From: Dehalococcoidia bacterium
GTDB taxonomy: Bacteria; Chloroflexota; Dehalococcoidia; GIF9; UBA5629
Reading direction: 5' to 3'
Length of the DNA stretch: 34,953 nt
Assembly: GCA_016930155.1 (NCBI GenBank)
Contig: JAFGHL010000039.1
Location: 1-34,953 of the forward strand
The notes under the pieces were generated by a model, which was given only the letters and a program-made list of their open reading frames with translations, did no database searches and had not been told where the DNA came from. A program made the translations under genes and the position numbers. Each line of letters starts with the position of its first letter. Within the stretch, counting starts at the first letter, position 1. Shown here piece after piece: positions 21,608 to 29,752 of the stretch.

Positions 21608-22152
21608 TGTTAGTAGAAGAACAGTTAGTACAGAGGGCCGTAAATGGAGACCGAGAAGCATTTACGCAAATATATGATCTGCATTTCGACAAGATCTACC
21701 GATACATTTACGTTAAAGTGCGCAGCCAGGCCGAAGCCGAGGACCTGACACAGGATGTATTTATTAAAGCTTACGAAAGCATCAAGAACTACAAGTGGAG
21801 GGACCTCCCCATCACCGCATGGCTGTTCAGAATCGCACACAACAGGGTTATCGACCATGTCAGAAAAACATCCAAGGAGAAAAAGGCCAGCCTCGACGAA
21901 GCGGGCGCAATCAGTTCAGGCGACCCGGTTCATATGACGGAATTGAATTTCGAGATATATCAGTTGAAGGACGCCCTGCTGCATTTGCCGGACGCGCAGC
22001 GCGAGGTCGCGACCATGCGCTTTATCTCCGAGTTGTCTATCTCGGAGGTTGCTCTTTCATTGGGCAAAAGCGAGGGCACGGTCAAGGCGCTGCAGTTCAA
22101 CGCCATCGCATCGCTGAGAAAACTGCTCTACGGTAAGATAAATGGCTATTAG
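21607..22152 (+). CDS. RNA polymerase sigma-70 family (ECF-like) factor
   Basis: The 181-residue protein has a sigma region 2 (about residues 8-80, with the EDLTQDVFIKAYESI helix and the RIAHNRVIDHVRK segment) and a sigma region 4 (about 115-175, with the ISEVALSLGKSEGTVKALQ helix-turn-helix). The absence of regions 1 and 3 is typical of ECF factors. The start is GTG with GAGGT six bases upstream. The stop overlaps the next gene by 11 bases. That gene encodes a membrane protein of the kind often paired with such factors and likely to act as anti-sigma or as sensor, though this is inferred. The target genes are unknown. Confidence 0.88.
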   Translation: MLVEEQLVQRAVNGDREAFTQIYDLHFDKIYRYIYVKVRSQAEAEDLTQDVFIKAYESIKNYKWRDLPITAWLFRIAHNRVIDHVRKTSKEKKASLDEAGAISSGDPVHMTELNFEIYQLKDALLHLPDAQREVATMRFISELSISEVALSLGKSEGTVKALQFNAIASLRKLLYGKINGY

Positions 22153-23590
22153 GATCGAAGAAGCTTTTAACGACTGCTTTGAACGACTTTCCTTCGGGGA
22201 GAGCCTGGATAGCTGCCTGCACAGTTACCCCGAGTACGCCGCCGATCTGAACATGATGCTCAGGACGGTTTACGACGTCAAACGCAGGGCCTATCCTATA
22301 CAGCCCAGGCCGGAGTTCAAGTACTGGTCACGCGTCAAATTGCAGGGCGTCCAGGACTATATGAGCAGGCATGCCGTACCACAGAGATCCGGCTCGTTCA
22401 ATTTCCGCAGGAACCTGGCTATCTCCATGGCCGGTCTGCTGGTTTTAGTAATAGCATCCAGCGGCACTGCCGCAGCGTCAAATGACGCGCTGCCCGACCA
22501 GCCGCTGTACGGCGTGAAAATGGCGGTTGAACAGGCCCAGGTGTCGCTGGCCACATCGGACATCGACAGGGCGGAGATTTATGCCAAGCTGGCTGAGAAA
22601 AGGGCCCGGGAGATAGAGGCCATGGCGAGGCAGGGTAAGGCCGAGTATCTGGTCGGCACTTCGGCCAAAATGGACTACCAGCTCGAACAGGCCGAGACCT
22701 ATATCAACAGGTTCCAGGTCGCCAATGCCATGCCTACCGAGACTACCAGTGAAGCCGGCGCCGCCGCAACAACAGACGAAAACGCTTCCGACCAACCGAC
22801 GCAGGCGGCGCCCCAGCCCCCCATGCAGTCGAAACCCTATACTGAAACCGATACCGACCAACCGTCCTGGGTCAAGCCCATTCCCTCCAACATGCCGGTT
22901 AAGCCCACCGATGACAGGATGGGCGACGGTAAAACGGGAGATGTTAGAACTGCCGTAAAGCAACCGGCGCCTGCAGCCCGCGCCATAGCCAATATGAGCA
23001 AGGCCAAGACCGCATTGAACTCAAGCACAGCCAAGAGCCTGGCCACGCTGCAGGATGCGCTGGACAAGGCGCCCGAATCAGCCAGGCCGGCCATCATCCA
23101 GGCCATCGAACGGATGAAAAAAGCCAACGAATGGTCTCAGAAGAATTACGATCAAAGCCCGGGCAATCAACCGCAAATGATCCAGCCCAGGCCAAAGTAT
23201 GAGCCGCCCACAACCAACAAGCCCGCCAATTCCGGTGACAACACGGATAAGAATAACGGCGCCGGCAACCCGTTTTATAAATACCCTGACCCGAATACCA
23301 GTGTCAATCCCTTCATCAACAAGGACCTGAACACCAATGTCAACCCCTACATCAACAAGGACCCGAACACCAATATCAACCCCTACATCAACAAAGACCC
23401 GAACACCAATATCAATCCGACCATCAAAAGGGATGCCGGCACCACATCCAATACCGGCATAAATACAGGCACCTCCACGGATACCATCAAGCCAACGACC
23501 ATTCTGACCGACACTCAGAAGCTGATACCTTCCACCCAGGTTGCCCCGATCTCCACGGACATTGATCCCGCACAGAGGACCACCAAATAG
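22142..23590 (+). CDS. DUF5667-domain membrane protein with Asn-rich C-terminal repeats (possible anti-sigma)
   Basis: The 482-residue protein has an N-terminal cytoplasmic part (1-90), one membrane helix (about 91-112) and an outer DUF5667 domain. The domain begins with SNDALPDQPLYGVKMAVEQ and continues with the helical DRAEIYAKLAEKRAREIEAM segment. The rest is low-complexity and Pro/Thr/Asn-rich. It ends in four 12-residue tandem repeats of the type DPNTNINPYINK (about residues 383-430). The gene overlaps the sigma factor gene, so the pair probably forms a sigma/anti-sigma module sensing an envelope state. The N-terminal segment lacks the classical zinc anti-sigma HxxxCxxC motif. Confidence 0.75.
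   Translation: MAIRIEEAFNDCFERLSFGESLDSCLHSYPEYAADLNMMLRTVYDVKRRAYPIQPRPEFKYWSRVKLQGVQDYMSRHAVPQRSGSFNFRRNLAISMAGLLVLVIASSGTAAASNDALPDQPLYGVKMAVEQAQVSLATSDIDRAEIYAKLAEKRAREIEAMARQGKAEYLVGTSAKMDYQLEQAETYINRFQVANAMPTETTSEAGAAATTDENASDQPTQAAPQPPMQSKPYTETDTDQPSWVKPIPSNMPVKPTDDRMGDGKTGDVRTAVKQPAPAARAIANMSKAKTALNSSTAKSLATLQDALDKAPESARPAIIQAIERMKKANEWSQKNYDQSPGNQPQMIQPRPKYEPPTTNKPANSGDNTDKNNGAGNPFYKYPDPNTSVNPFINKDLNTNVNPYINKDPNTNINPYINKDPNTNINPTIKRDAGTTSNTGINTGTSTDTIKPTTILTDTQKLIPSTQVAPISTDIDPAQRTTK
23288..23431 (+). repeat. Four 36-bp in-frame tandem repeats
   Basis: Units start at 23288, 23324, 23360 and 23396. Units 2 and 3 are nearly identical and units 1 and 4 diverge. Each encodes a 12-residue Asp-Pro-Asn-Thr-Asn-Ile-Asn-Pro-type unit at the outer end of the DUF5667 protein. 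The copy number may vary between strains. Confidence 0.9.
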
Positions 23591-23619
23591 AGTCGATAGC
23601 ACGAATCACCATTAAAGGC

Positions 23620-23637
23620 CGGCGCTATATAGCGCCG
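23620..23637. promoter_or_regulatory. 18-bp perfect palindrome before the DUF4349 gene
   Basis: CGGCGCTATATAGCGCCG is perfectly self-complementary and ends a few bases before the GGAGGA ribosome site. It could be a protein-binding site or an RNA hairpin limiting translation. There is no T-run, so it is not a terminator. Confidence 0.6.
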
Positions 23638-23650
23638 CAGGGAGGATAGA

Positions 23651-24553
23651 ATGAACCGACTGTTGAAATTCGCACTGATGCTGGCGCTGGTAGCAGCGCT
23701 GGTGATACCCATCGCCTGTGCTCAGGAAAGCGCCGGCGATGAAGGTGTCAAATGGGCCGTGGGCAACGCGCCTCCGGCGCCTATGGCGCCCGCGCCGTCA
23801 TTTATGGAAAGGTCTTCCGATTCCGCATCCTATGATAATGACGGCGGGTCGGCAGGCAACCTCAACGGCGCCGACATAGACCGTAAAATAGTCAGGACAG
23901 GCAACATATCCATGGAGGTTGAGGATATCGCCAAGGCGCAGGTTGCGATCTCCGATATCGCCGTCCAGCTGGATGGATACGTGGTCACATCGAACCTGAA
24001 TGCGGACAAAGAGCACCCCCGCGGATACATCTCGTTCAGGGTACCGGCTGAAAAATTCAATACCGCCATGGCTAAACTGCGACAGATGGCGGTCAAGGTG
24101 ACCAACGAAAACACCAGCAGCCAGGACGTCACCGAGCAGTACATGGATCTCAAAGCCCAGTTAAGCAACTACGAGGCCACCGAGGCCCAGTACCTCGAGC
24201 TGCTCAAAAAGGCCGACAACGTAAAAGACATGCTGGAGGTGCAGCGCGAGCTGTCCAACGTCAGGGGCCAGATCGAGAGGATCAAAGGCCGCATGCAGTA
24301 CCTGGAGAGGACGTCCGACACATCCCTCATCGAGGTCAGCCTGACCAAGTCCGTGCCCATCGGCGAAAGCACCTGGGATGTGGGCGGCGTTTTCAAGGGC
24401 GCAGTGGACGGATTAATCGCCTTCGGCAAGGTGCTGCTCAGCATATTGATCTGGCTGCTGGTCTTCTCGCCGATCTGGATTATAGTGCTCGTTATAATCT
24501 TCGTCGTCAGGCGCAGAAAGAAGGCCAAAAGCGCCGCTTCGACGAGCAAGTAA
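23651..24553 (+). CDS. DUF4349-domain membrane-anchored protein
   Basis: The 300-residue protein has an N-terminal signal segment (about residues 1-25, ending near VIPIACAQ) that may be a lipoprotein signal with Cys23. A DUF4349 domain follows (about 75-240). It contains a beta-rich part starting KIVRTGNISMEVED and a coiled-coil stretch (about 155-220, with YMDLKAQLSNYEATE and VQRELSNVRGQIERI). A C-terminal membrane helix (about 262-288) ends in a basic tail, RRRKKAKS. The function of the family is unknown. It follows the sigma/DUF5667 pair by 60 bases and is likely part of the same envelope-related unit. A clear terminator follows. Confidence 0.85.
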   Translation: MNRLLKFALMLALVAALVIPIACAQESAGDEGVKWAVGNAPPAPMAPAPSFMERSSDSASYDNDGGSAGNLNGADIDRKIVRTGNISMEVEDIAKAQVAISDIAVQLDGYVVTSNLNADKEHPRGYISFRVPAEKFNTAMAKLRQMAVKVTNENTSSQDVTEQYMDLKAQLSNYEATEAQYLELLKKADNVKDMLEVQRELSNVRGQIERIKGRMQYLERTSDTSLIEVSLTKSVPIGESTWDVGGVFKGAVDGLIAFGKVLLSILIWLLVFSPIWIIVLVIIFVVRRRKKAKSAASTSK

Positions 24554-24565
24554 TTCATCGCAGGA

Positions 24566-24574
24566 TGCTATAAT
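24566..24574 (+). promoter_or_regulatory. Extended -10 promoter element before mtnA
   Basis: TGCTATAAT lies 69 bases before the mtnA ATG and directly before the terminator of the previous gene. A transcript from it would begin inside the left arm of that hairpin and so would not form it fully. Confidence 0.5.
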
Positions 24575-24607
24575 AAAGGGCAGCATAAAAGCTGCCCTTT
24601 ATTTATT
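24575..24607 (+). terminator. Rho-independent terminator after the DUF4349 gene
   Basis: AAAGGGCAGC (24575-24584) pairs with GCTGCCCTTT (24591-24600), with a six-base A-rich loop and ATTTATT after it. Confidence 0.8.
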
Positions 24608-24642
24608 CATATGGACTTTGCAGTATACGAAGGTCGAGGTCA

Positions 24643-25680
24643 ATGAGGCCGATCCAATGGTCGGGCGGCAAGCTCCGATTACTTGACCAGACCGCGCTGC
24701 CGCAGCAGGAGATATATCTTGAGATCTCCGACTACAGGGAGGCCGTTCACGCCATAAAGACCCTGCAGGTGCGCGGCGCCCCGGCCATCGGCATCGCCGC
24801 GGGCTACGGCATCATGCTGGGAGCGCAGTCGATTAAAACATCATCGATGAAAGCGTTTAATAAGGAATTGGAGCAAATACTGAATGACTTTGCTGCTTCC
24901 AGGCCCACGGCGGTCAATCTGTTCTGGACTATAAACAGGATGAGGCGGGCGCTTTCAACGGCTGAATCTCAGGAAGAAGCCGTGAATGCGCTGGAAAAAG
25001 AGGCGCGCCTGATCCACAGGCAGCAGTCCGCAGCTATGGCCAAACTGAGCCGCATCGGCTCATCGCTCATCGGCAGAGAATGCACGGTGCTGACCCACTG
25101 CAACACGGGACAGCTGGCCACGGGCGTGGAATACGGCACCGCGCTGGGCGTGATCAAGGCCGCGGCCGAGCAGGGGAAAAAGATATCTGTTTACGCCGAT
25201 GAGACGCGACCCCTGCTGCAGGGCGCGCGCCTCACAACCTGGGAGCTGCAGCAGCTTAAAATCCCCGTCACGCTCATAACCGACGGCATGGCCGGCCATT
25301 TCATCAGCCGGGGAAAAATAGCCTGCGTCATAGTGGGGGCTGACCGCATCGCCGCCAACGGCGATACGGCTAATAAGATCGGCACCTACTCCGTGGCGGT
25401 GCTGGCCAGGGAGAACGGTATCCCCTTTTACGTGGCCGCGCCCCTCAGTTCAATTGACGTCTCAATAGACTCCGGGGCCCGCATTCCCATCGAGGAGAGG
25501 GGCCGGGAAGAAGTGCTGGAATTCAACGGCCGCAGGATCGCCCCTCTCAAAGTACGGGTGGCCAATCCGGCTTTCGACATTACTCCACACCGATACATAA
25601 CGGCCATCGTGACGGAAAAAGGCATCGTCAGGCCGCCCTATAAACGCAATCTTAAATCCACTTTTCAGGAGGTCCGGTAA
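24643..25680 (+). CDS. mtnA: S-methyl-5-thioribose-1-phosphate isomerase
   Basis: The 345-residue enzyme of the eIF2B-alpha-like family isomerises methylthioribose-1-phosphate to methylthioribulose-1-phosphate in methionine salvage. The RGAPAIG segment (about 44-50), the catalytic Cys in THCNTGQLAT, and the catalytic Asp in GADRIAANGDTANKIGTY are present. Length is typical. The last base of its stop codon is the first base of the mtnP ATG (TAATG), so the two are coupled. Next in the pathway would be mtnB or an alternative route; none is seen in the window. Confidence 0.93.
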   Translation: MRPIQWSGGKLRLLDQTALPQQEIYLEISDYREAVHAIKTLQVRGAPAIGIAAGYGIMLGAQSIKTSSMKAFNKELEQILNDFAASRPTAVNLFWTINRMRRALSTAESQEEAVNALEKEARLIHRQQSAAMAKLSRIGSSLIGRECTVLTHCNTGQLATGVEYGTALGVIKAAAEQGKKISVYADETRPLLQGARLTTWELQQLKIPVTLITDGMAGHFISRGKIACVIVGADRIAANGDTANKIGTYSVAVLARENGIPFYVAAPLSSIDVSIDSGARIPIEERGREEVLEFNGRRIAPLKVRVANPAFDITPHRYITAIVTEKGIVRPPYKRNLKSTFQEVR

Positions 25681-26543
25681 TGCAGGAAGCCAGGGTAGGT
25701 ATCATCGGGGGCAGCGGCCTTTATCACCTGGAAGGGATGACACACGTCAGGGAGGTGCGGATATCGACGCCGTTCGGCGATCCCAGCGACGCCATAACGC
25801 TGGGCAATATCGAAGGGGTCCACGCCGCCTTCCTGCCGCGGCACGGCGTGGGCCACAGGATAAGCCCGAGCGAGCTGCCGTCCAGGGCGAATATCTACGC
25901 CCTCAAGTCGCTGGGCGTTGAGTATATCATCGCCATCTCCACCGTCGGCAGCCTCAAGGAAAAGATCAGGCCGATGGACATCGTCATACCGGACCAGATG
26001 ATCGACCGGACCTTTATGCGGCCGGACACCTTTTTCGGCAACGGGATAGTCGGTCACGTGGCCTTCGCCGATCCATATTGTCCGCATCTGAGCGATGTGC
26101 TGTATGACGCCGCCCATCGCAACGACATACGCGTCCACGACGGCGGCACCGTCATAGTCATGGAAGGGCCGCAGTTCTCCACGCGGGCCGAATCGGAATT
26201 ATACAGGTCGTGGGGCGCCGACATCATTCTGATGACGGCGCTGCCCGAGGCCAAGCTAGCCAGGGAGGCCGAGATATGTTACGGCATGATGGCCGTCGTC
26301 ACAGACTACGATTGTTGGAACGAGCTGAGCGAGACCGTCTCGGCCGAGATGGTCGTATCCAATCTGAAGAAAAGCCTGCAGACGGCCAAAAAGGTGCTGC
26401 GCCACGCCATCGTCAACCTGCCTGAGAAAAGGGAGTGCAGTTGCGGGCATTCGCTGGAAAATGCCATAATAACTGCCCCCGAATTGATACCTGAGAAAGT
26501 CAGGCAAGACCTCGACATCATCATCGGGAAATACATTAAATAA
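25680..26543 (+). CDS. mtnP: S-methyl-5'-thioadenosine phosphorylase
   Basis: The 287-residue phosphorylase splits methylthioadenosine into adenine and methylthioribose-1-phosphate, the MtnA substrate. It has the phosphate-binding GGSGLY, the RHGVGH segment, the NIYALKSLGVEYIIAISTVGSL region and the MEGPQFSTRAES active-site signature, followed by the TDYDCW segment typical of MTAP rather than of purine nucleoside phosphorylase. It is coupled to mtnA by a one-base overlap. AGGAGGT lies before the ATG. Confidence 0.93.
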   Translation: MQEARVGIIGGSGLYHLEGMTHVREVRISTPFGDPSDAITLGNIEGVHAAFLPRHGVGHRISPSELPSRANIYALKSLGVEYIIAISTVGSLKEKIRPMDIVIPDQMIDRTFMRPDTFFGNGIVGHVAFADPYCPHLSDVLYDAAHRNDIRVHDGGTVIVMEGPQFSTRAESELYRSWGADIILMTALPEAKLAREAEICYGMMAVVTDYDCWNELSETVSAEMVVSNLKKSLQTAKKVLRHAIVNLPEKRECSCGHSLENAIITAPELIPEKVRQDLDIIIGKYIK

Positions 26544-26559
26544 CAGGAGTCATATATCC

Positions 26560-27582
26560 GTGCCTGATTTCAACTGCGCTGCCACGATCATAGGCGGAAT
26601 GCCGGATAAAGACGCGGCCTCCGCCTGCGCCGGGATAAGCAGACACCTGGTCGACCTGCCAGCCTGGCCGCAACTGCCGCTGCGCTCGAACCTGGAGAAC
26701 ATGTACGTCCAGTGCAGCCAGGGGTTCCCCGGCATAGTAGTAGACGGACAGAAACTGCATGTCGAGCACGGGGCGAATCTGGACCGCGGCATCGAACGGC
26801 TTTATTACGACTGGACCGAAAATAAAACAGGCGGTTACGCCATTGATAAGGAGTATGCGTCGGGCCTCCACTACCTGGCATCGCACTCTTCCACGGCACT
26901 GCCGCTGGTAAAAGGGCAGATCACCGGGCCGATAAGCTGGGGGCTGTGCGTTACCGACGGCGAGGGCAAGGGCATAATCTACGATGAAACGATGGCCGAT
27001 ACGATCGGCAAATTCCTCAAGTTGAAAGCATCCTGGCTGGAAAGCTTCATGCGTTCCTTCTCCAAACAGACGGTTACCTTTGTGGACGAACCTTACCTGG
27101 CCTCACTGGGCTCGGCCTTCGTGGCATTGCCCAACGAGCAGATTACAGGCCAGTTGAACGAAGTCCTGAGCGGCATTAAAGGCATCAAGGGCATCCATTG
27201 CTGCGGCGGGACAGACTGGTCGCTGCTGCTCGGCCTGCCCATCGACGTCATCAGCTTCGATGCCTATAACTACCTGGATTCCATACTGTGTTACCAGCAG
27301 GAGCTGCTGTCCCACGTCCGCAGGGGCCGTGCCATAGCCTGGGGCATCGTTCCCAACGATGAAGAATCGCTCAAAAAAGAGACCGCGGCCAGCCTTTTCG
27401 ACCGGTTCGGGGATGCGCTGTCGCACCTGACCGGAGACGGGCTGTCCATACGTCAGGTGGTCAGGCAAAGCCTGGTTACACCGAGCTGCGCGCTGTTATC
27501 CCTTACGCAGGACGGGGTAGAATATACATATAACCTTTTAACGGAGCTGTCATCCAGAGCGAGACGGAAATATGGTTCATAA
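26560..27582 (+). CDS. MetE-like catalytic-domain methyltransferase (core methionine synthase type)
   Basis: The 340-residue protein corresponds to the C-terminal catalytic TIM barrel of MetE, without the N-terminal MetE domain. Zinc-ligand candidates are present: His and Cys in the IHCCGG segment (about residue 212) and a Cys in TPSCAL (about residue 311). Short 'core' MetE enzymes are known from archaea and from Dehalococcoides, where a corrinoid protein rather than methyl-folate donates the methyl group. This protein probably transfers a methyl group to homocysteine in the same way, but the donor cannot be seen here. A relation to uroporphyrinogen decarboxylase-type methyltransferases is the alternative. 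The start is GTG with CAGGAGT about ten bases upstream. It lies 16 bases after mtnP. Confidence 0.75.
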   Translation: MPDFNCAATIIGGMPDKDAASACAGISRHLVDLPAWPQLPLRSNLENMYVQCSQGFPGIVVDGQKLHVEHGANLDRGIERLYYDWTENKTGGYAIDKEYASGLHYLASHSSTALPLVKGQITGPISWGLCVTDGEGKGIIYDETMADTIGKFLKLKASWLESFMRSFSKQTVTFVDEPYLASLGSAFVALPNEQITGQLNEVLSGIKGIKGIHCCGGTDWSLLLGLPIDVISFDAYNYLDSILCYQQELLSHVRRGRAIAWGIVPNDEESLKKETAASLFDRFGDALSHLTGDGLSIRQVVRQSLVTPSCALLSLTQDGVEYTYNLLTELSSRARRKYGS

Positions 27583-27595
27583 ATGATTGTTGAAG

Positions 27596-27624
27596 TTGAA
27601 ATCTACGGCTGCATTAGCGATAAT
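27596..27624 (+). promoter_or_regulatory. Promoter before the basic-protein/THEP1/archaemetzincin operon
   Basis: TTGAAA (27596-27601), a 17-base spacer and GATAAT (27619-27624), 44 bases before the ATG at 27669. Confidence 0.6.
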
Positions 27625-27668
27625 ACATAACGAGTTCTATATAAGGTGTAAATATTAGGTGATATAAG

Positions 27669-28055
27669 ATGAACAAACGTAAGAAAATGGCCCTGCTCAA
27701 GCACCGCCGCAAGAGAAGAAAGTTTGAGGAGCGCAGGAAGGCGCTGAACCTCGCCTCCGGCGTGGCAACCAAAACGGCTGTTAAGACAGCTGTCAAGAAA
27801 GAGATCGAGATACCCAAGCCCGTCAAGGCGCTGGCCGACATGCTTAAAGCGCCGCCCGCCAAAAAGCCGGCTGTTAAGAAAGAGAAGCCCCAGCCGGTGA
27901 AAGCCGAAGTCGCTGAAAAGGTGGAAAAAGCCAGGAAGGCGCCGGTTAAAAAGAAAGCCGGCCCGGCATCCGGATCTACCGCGGCAGCCAAGGCGGCAGC
28001 GCCCAAGAAGCCTGCCGTCCGGAAAAAGAAGCCTGAGTCCACCGAAGGGGGTTGA
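27669..28055 (+). CDS. Small Lys/Ala/Pro-rich basic protein
   Basis: The 128-residue protein is highly basic. An Arg/Lys-rich N-terminal helix (about residues 1-26, MALLKHRRKRRK and on) is followed by a Lys-Ala-Pro-Val-rich tail resembling histone H1-like tails (repeats of PVK, AVKK and PAKK). No enzyme motif and no membrane segment is present. Nucleic-acid binding is the likely property, inferred from composition only; a ribosome-associated role is equally possible. It has its own promoter and begins an operon. Its TGA stop overlaps the ATG of the NTPase gene (TGATG). Confidence 0.7.
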   Translation: MNKRKKMALLKHRRKRRKFEERRKALNLASGVATKTAVKTAVKKEIEIPKPVKALADMLKAPPAKKPAVKKEKPQPVKAEVAEKVEKARKAPVKKKAGPASGSTAAAKAAAPKKPAVRKKKPESTEGG

Positions 28056-28579
28056 TGGGGCAAGCTTATCTGCTAACGGGCATGCCCGGCACAGGTAAAA
28101 CCAGCATCATCAAACAGGCTATTTCGCAGTCCAACTGCAATGCTGGCGGATTCTTCACGCAGGAAATCCGAAACGTAGGCATCCGGGAAGGTTTCCGCAT
28201 CGTCACCCTGGACGATAAGGAAGGAGTGCTGGCGCATATAACCATCGACAGCCCTTTCCGCGTGGGCAAATACGGCGTGGATATCGATGTGCTCAATACC
28301 ACCGGTATCGACGCCATCTACGACGCCATCGAGCACAATGACATTGTGGTGATCGATGAGATCGGCAAGATGGAGCTTTTCTCCCCACGTTTCATTCAGG
28401 CCGTACAGGATGCATTGAGCAGCCCCAAGAAGGTGCTGGGAACGATAACCCTCAAGCCGCACCCTCTGGCCGATACCATCAGGCAGATCAGGAACATCAA
28501 GGTAACCGAGCTGACGCGCAACAACCAGAGATACGTGCTGGCCGAGATGCTGGCCTGGCTGGCATATACCGGTAAATGA
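28055..28579 (+). CDS. THEP1-type nucleoside-triphosphatase
   Basis: The 174-residue P-loop protein has Walker A at residues 9-16 (GMPGTGKT), a GGFFTQEIR segment, Walker B as VVIDEIGKMEL (about residues 91-101), and the NTPase family's ISPHPLAD-like region (TLKPHPLADTIR). This matches THEP1, which hydrolyses ATP, GTP and other NTPs; its biological role is unknown. The ATG at 28055 is chosen over a TTG three bases earlier. The stop overlaps the archaemetzincin start (ATGA), so the two are coupled. Confidence 0.85.
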   Translation: MGQAYLLTGMPGTGKTSIIKQAISQSNCNAGGFFTQEIRNVGIREGFRIVTLDDKEGVLAHITIDSPFRVGKYGVDIDVLNTTGIDAIYDAIEHNDIVVIDEIGKMELFSPRFIQAVQDALSSPKKVLGTITLKPHPLADTIRQIRNIKVTELTRNNQRYVLAEMLAWLAYTGK

Positions 28580-29091
28580 ATATAGACCTGGTCTCCATCG
28601 GTGATATCCATCCCGGCATCCTCCAGCAGCTGAAAGACGGTCTGGAAGTGGTATTCGGATGTCCAGTGCGCATCGGTGAGTCCATCGAAATTCCCGGGGA
28701 TGCATTCGACCGCGCCAGGGACCAGTATCTGTCCGATACCCTGCTCGACCGGCTGCGGCAGTACGAGCATAAATCCAAACATGTGCTGGGGGTGACCGAG
28801 GCCGACATCTTCACCCACGGCCTCAACTTCGTATTCGGCCAGGCTGACAGCGTCAATCGCGTGGCGCTGATCTCCCTGAATCAGCTGAGAGACGAGCACA
28901 CGCTCGAAGGCGGAGATAAGCTGCTGTTGGAAAGGTCGCTCAAAGAGGCCGTCCACGAGCTCGGGCACACGCTGGGGCTGGGGCATTGCGAGGACGTCAA
29001 ATGCGTCATGCATTTTTCCAACAGCCTGGTCGACACGGACGTTAAGGGCCTCTATTTCTGCAGCCGTTGCCGTCCGAAACTGATAGAATAA
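28576..29091 (+). CDS. amzA: Archaemetzincin zinc metalloprotease
   Basis: The 171-residue protein has the metzincin zinc site H127-E128-x-x-H131-x(5)-H137, followed by the archaemetzincin cysteines C138, C143, C162 and C165 and a Met-turn in CVMHFSNS (Met145). The Cys4 set binds a second, structural zinc in known members. Length fits archaeal AmzA. There is no signal peptide, so it is cytoplasmic. Physiological substrates are unknown for the family, which is common in archaea and scattered in bacteria. It is coupled to the THEP1-type gene by a four-base overlap. Confidence 0.92.
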   Translation: MNIDLVSIGDIHPGILQQLKDGLEVVFGCPVRIGESIEIPGDAFDRARDQYLSDTLLDRLRQYEHKSKHVLGVTEADIFTHGLNFVFGQADSVNRVALISLNQLRDEHTLEGGDKLLLERSLKEAVHELGHTLGLGHCEDVKCVMHFSNSLVDTDVKGLYFCSRCRPKLIE

Positions 29092-29156
29092 ACGGCGTAT
29101 ATTTTGATGCAGCCTGCCGTCGCAGGTTCTATTTAACAGCACACCAGGAGGCTCGC

Positions 29157-29705
29157 GTGAAGAAACTGGATGACTACAGCGGCGATTTCAATCCCGATCT
29201 CAAGCCGAGCGATTTTTCCTACGAAGCGCTGGAGAAGCTGATCAGAACATATGCAAAGCTTTACAAGGCGCTGGATGGGTACTGGTACCTCTCCCTCATG
29301 GAGAAGCGGGGCAATGACGAGGCGCTGGCCTGCGACATACTTGTGTGGGAAAAATTATGCCTCTATGAAATGAAGCAGATCACCAGCGCCTTTAATATCA
29401 CGGGAAAAGACGTCAAGTCACTGATGAAAGCCGTTCAGATCAGCCCATGGGCCTGGAATATTAAATTCAGCTTCGAGATCATTAATGATAACCATATAAT
29501 ATGGACCGTGCAGCACTGCCCCACCGTCAGTGCGCTGGAGCGCGAGGGGCGTGGAAGGGAGAACGACATCTGCAACACCGTGGAGCCCAGGTTGAACAGG
29601 TTATATGCGTCCTTTTTCAACCCGGACATACAGGTCAACTGCCTGAAAACACCGCCGCGCGAGAGCGAGAATGACTATTACTGCCGCTGGGAATTCAAAC
29701 TGTGA
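29157..29705 (+). CDS. DUF6125-like protein of unknown function
   Basis: The 182-residue soluble protein starts at GTG 29157, with AGGAGG five bases before it; an open frame upstream of this is not translated. It opens with KKLDDYSGDFNPDLKPSDFS, carries an alpha-helical middle (about residues 22-85) and ends with a CxWEF-type tail (YCRWEFKL). Other marks are VQHCPTVSALEREGRGRE and C133 near EPRLNR. It resembles the DUF6125 family of anaerobes from memory, a weak call. It sits between archaemetzincin and a HIT protein on the same strand; no function can be given. Confidence 0.65.
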   Translation: MKKLDDYSGDFNPDLKPSDFSYEALEKLIRTYAKLYKALDGYWYLSLMEKRGNDEALACDILVWEKLCLYEMKQITSAFNITGKDVKSLMKAVQISPWAWNIKFSFEIINDNHIIWTVQHCPTVSALEREGRGRENDICNTVEPRLNRLYASFFNPDIQVNCLKTPPRESENDYYCRWEFKL

Positions 29706-29752
29706 ACTGCCGTTAAGGCCTTCTACTGTATTATGACTTGGGGGTTTACCAC

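Noticed and set aside
23078-23602. 174-codon open frame on the minus strand with Val/Gly-rich repeats
   Set aside because: Its repeats are only the reverse reading of the Asn-rich repeats of the DUF5667 gene.
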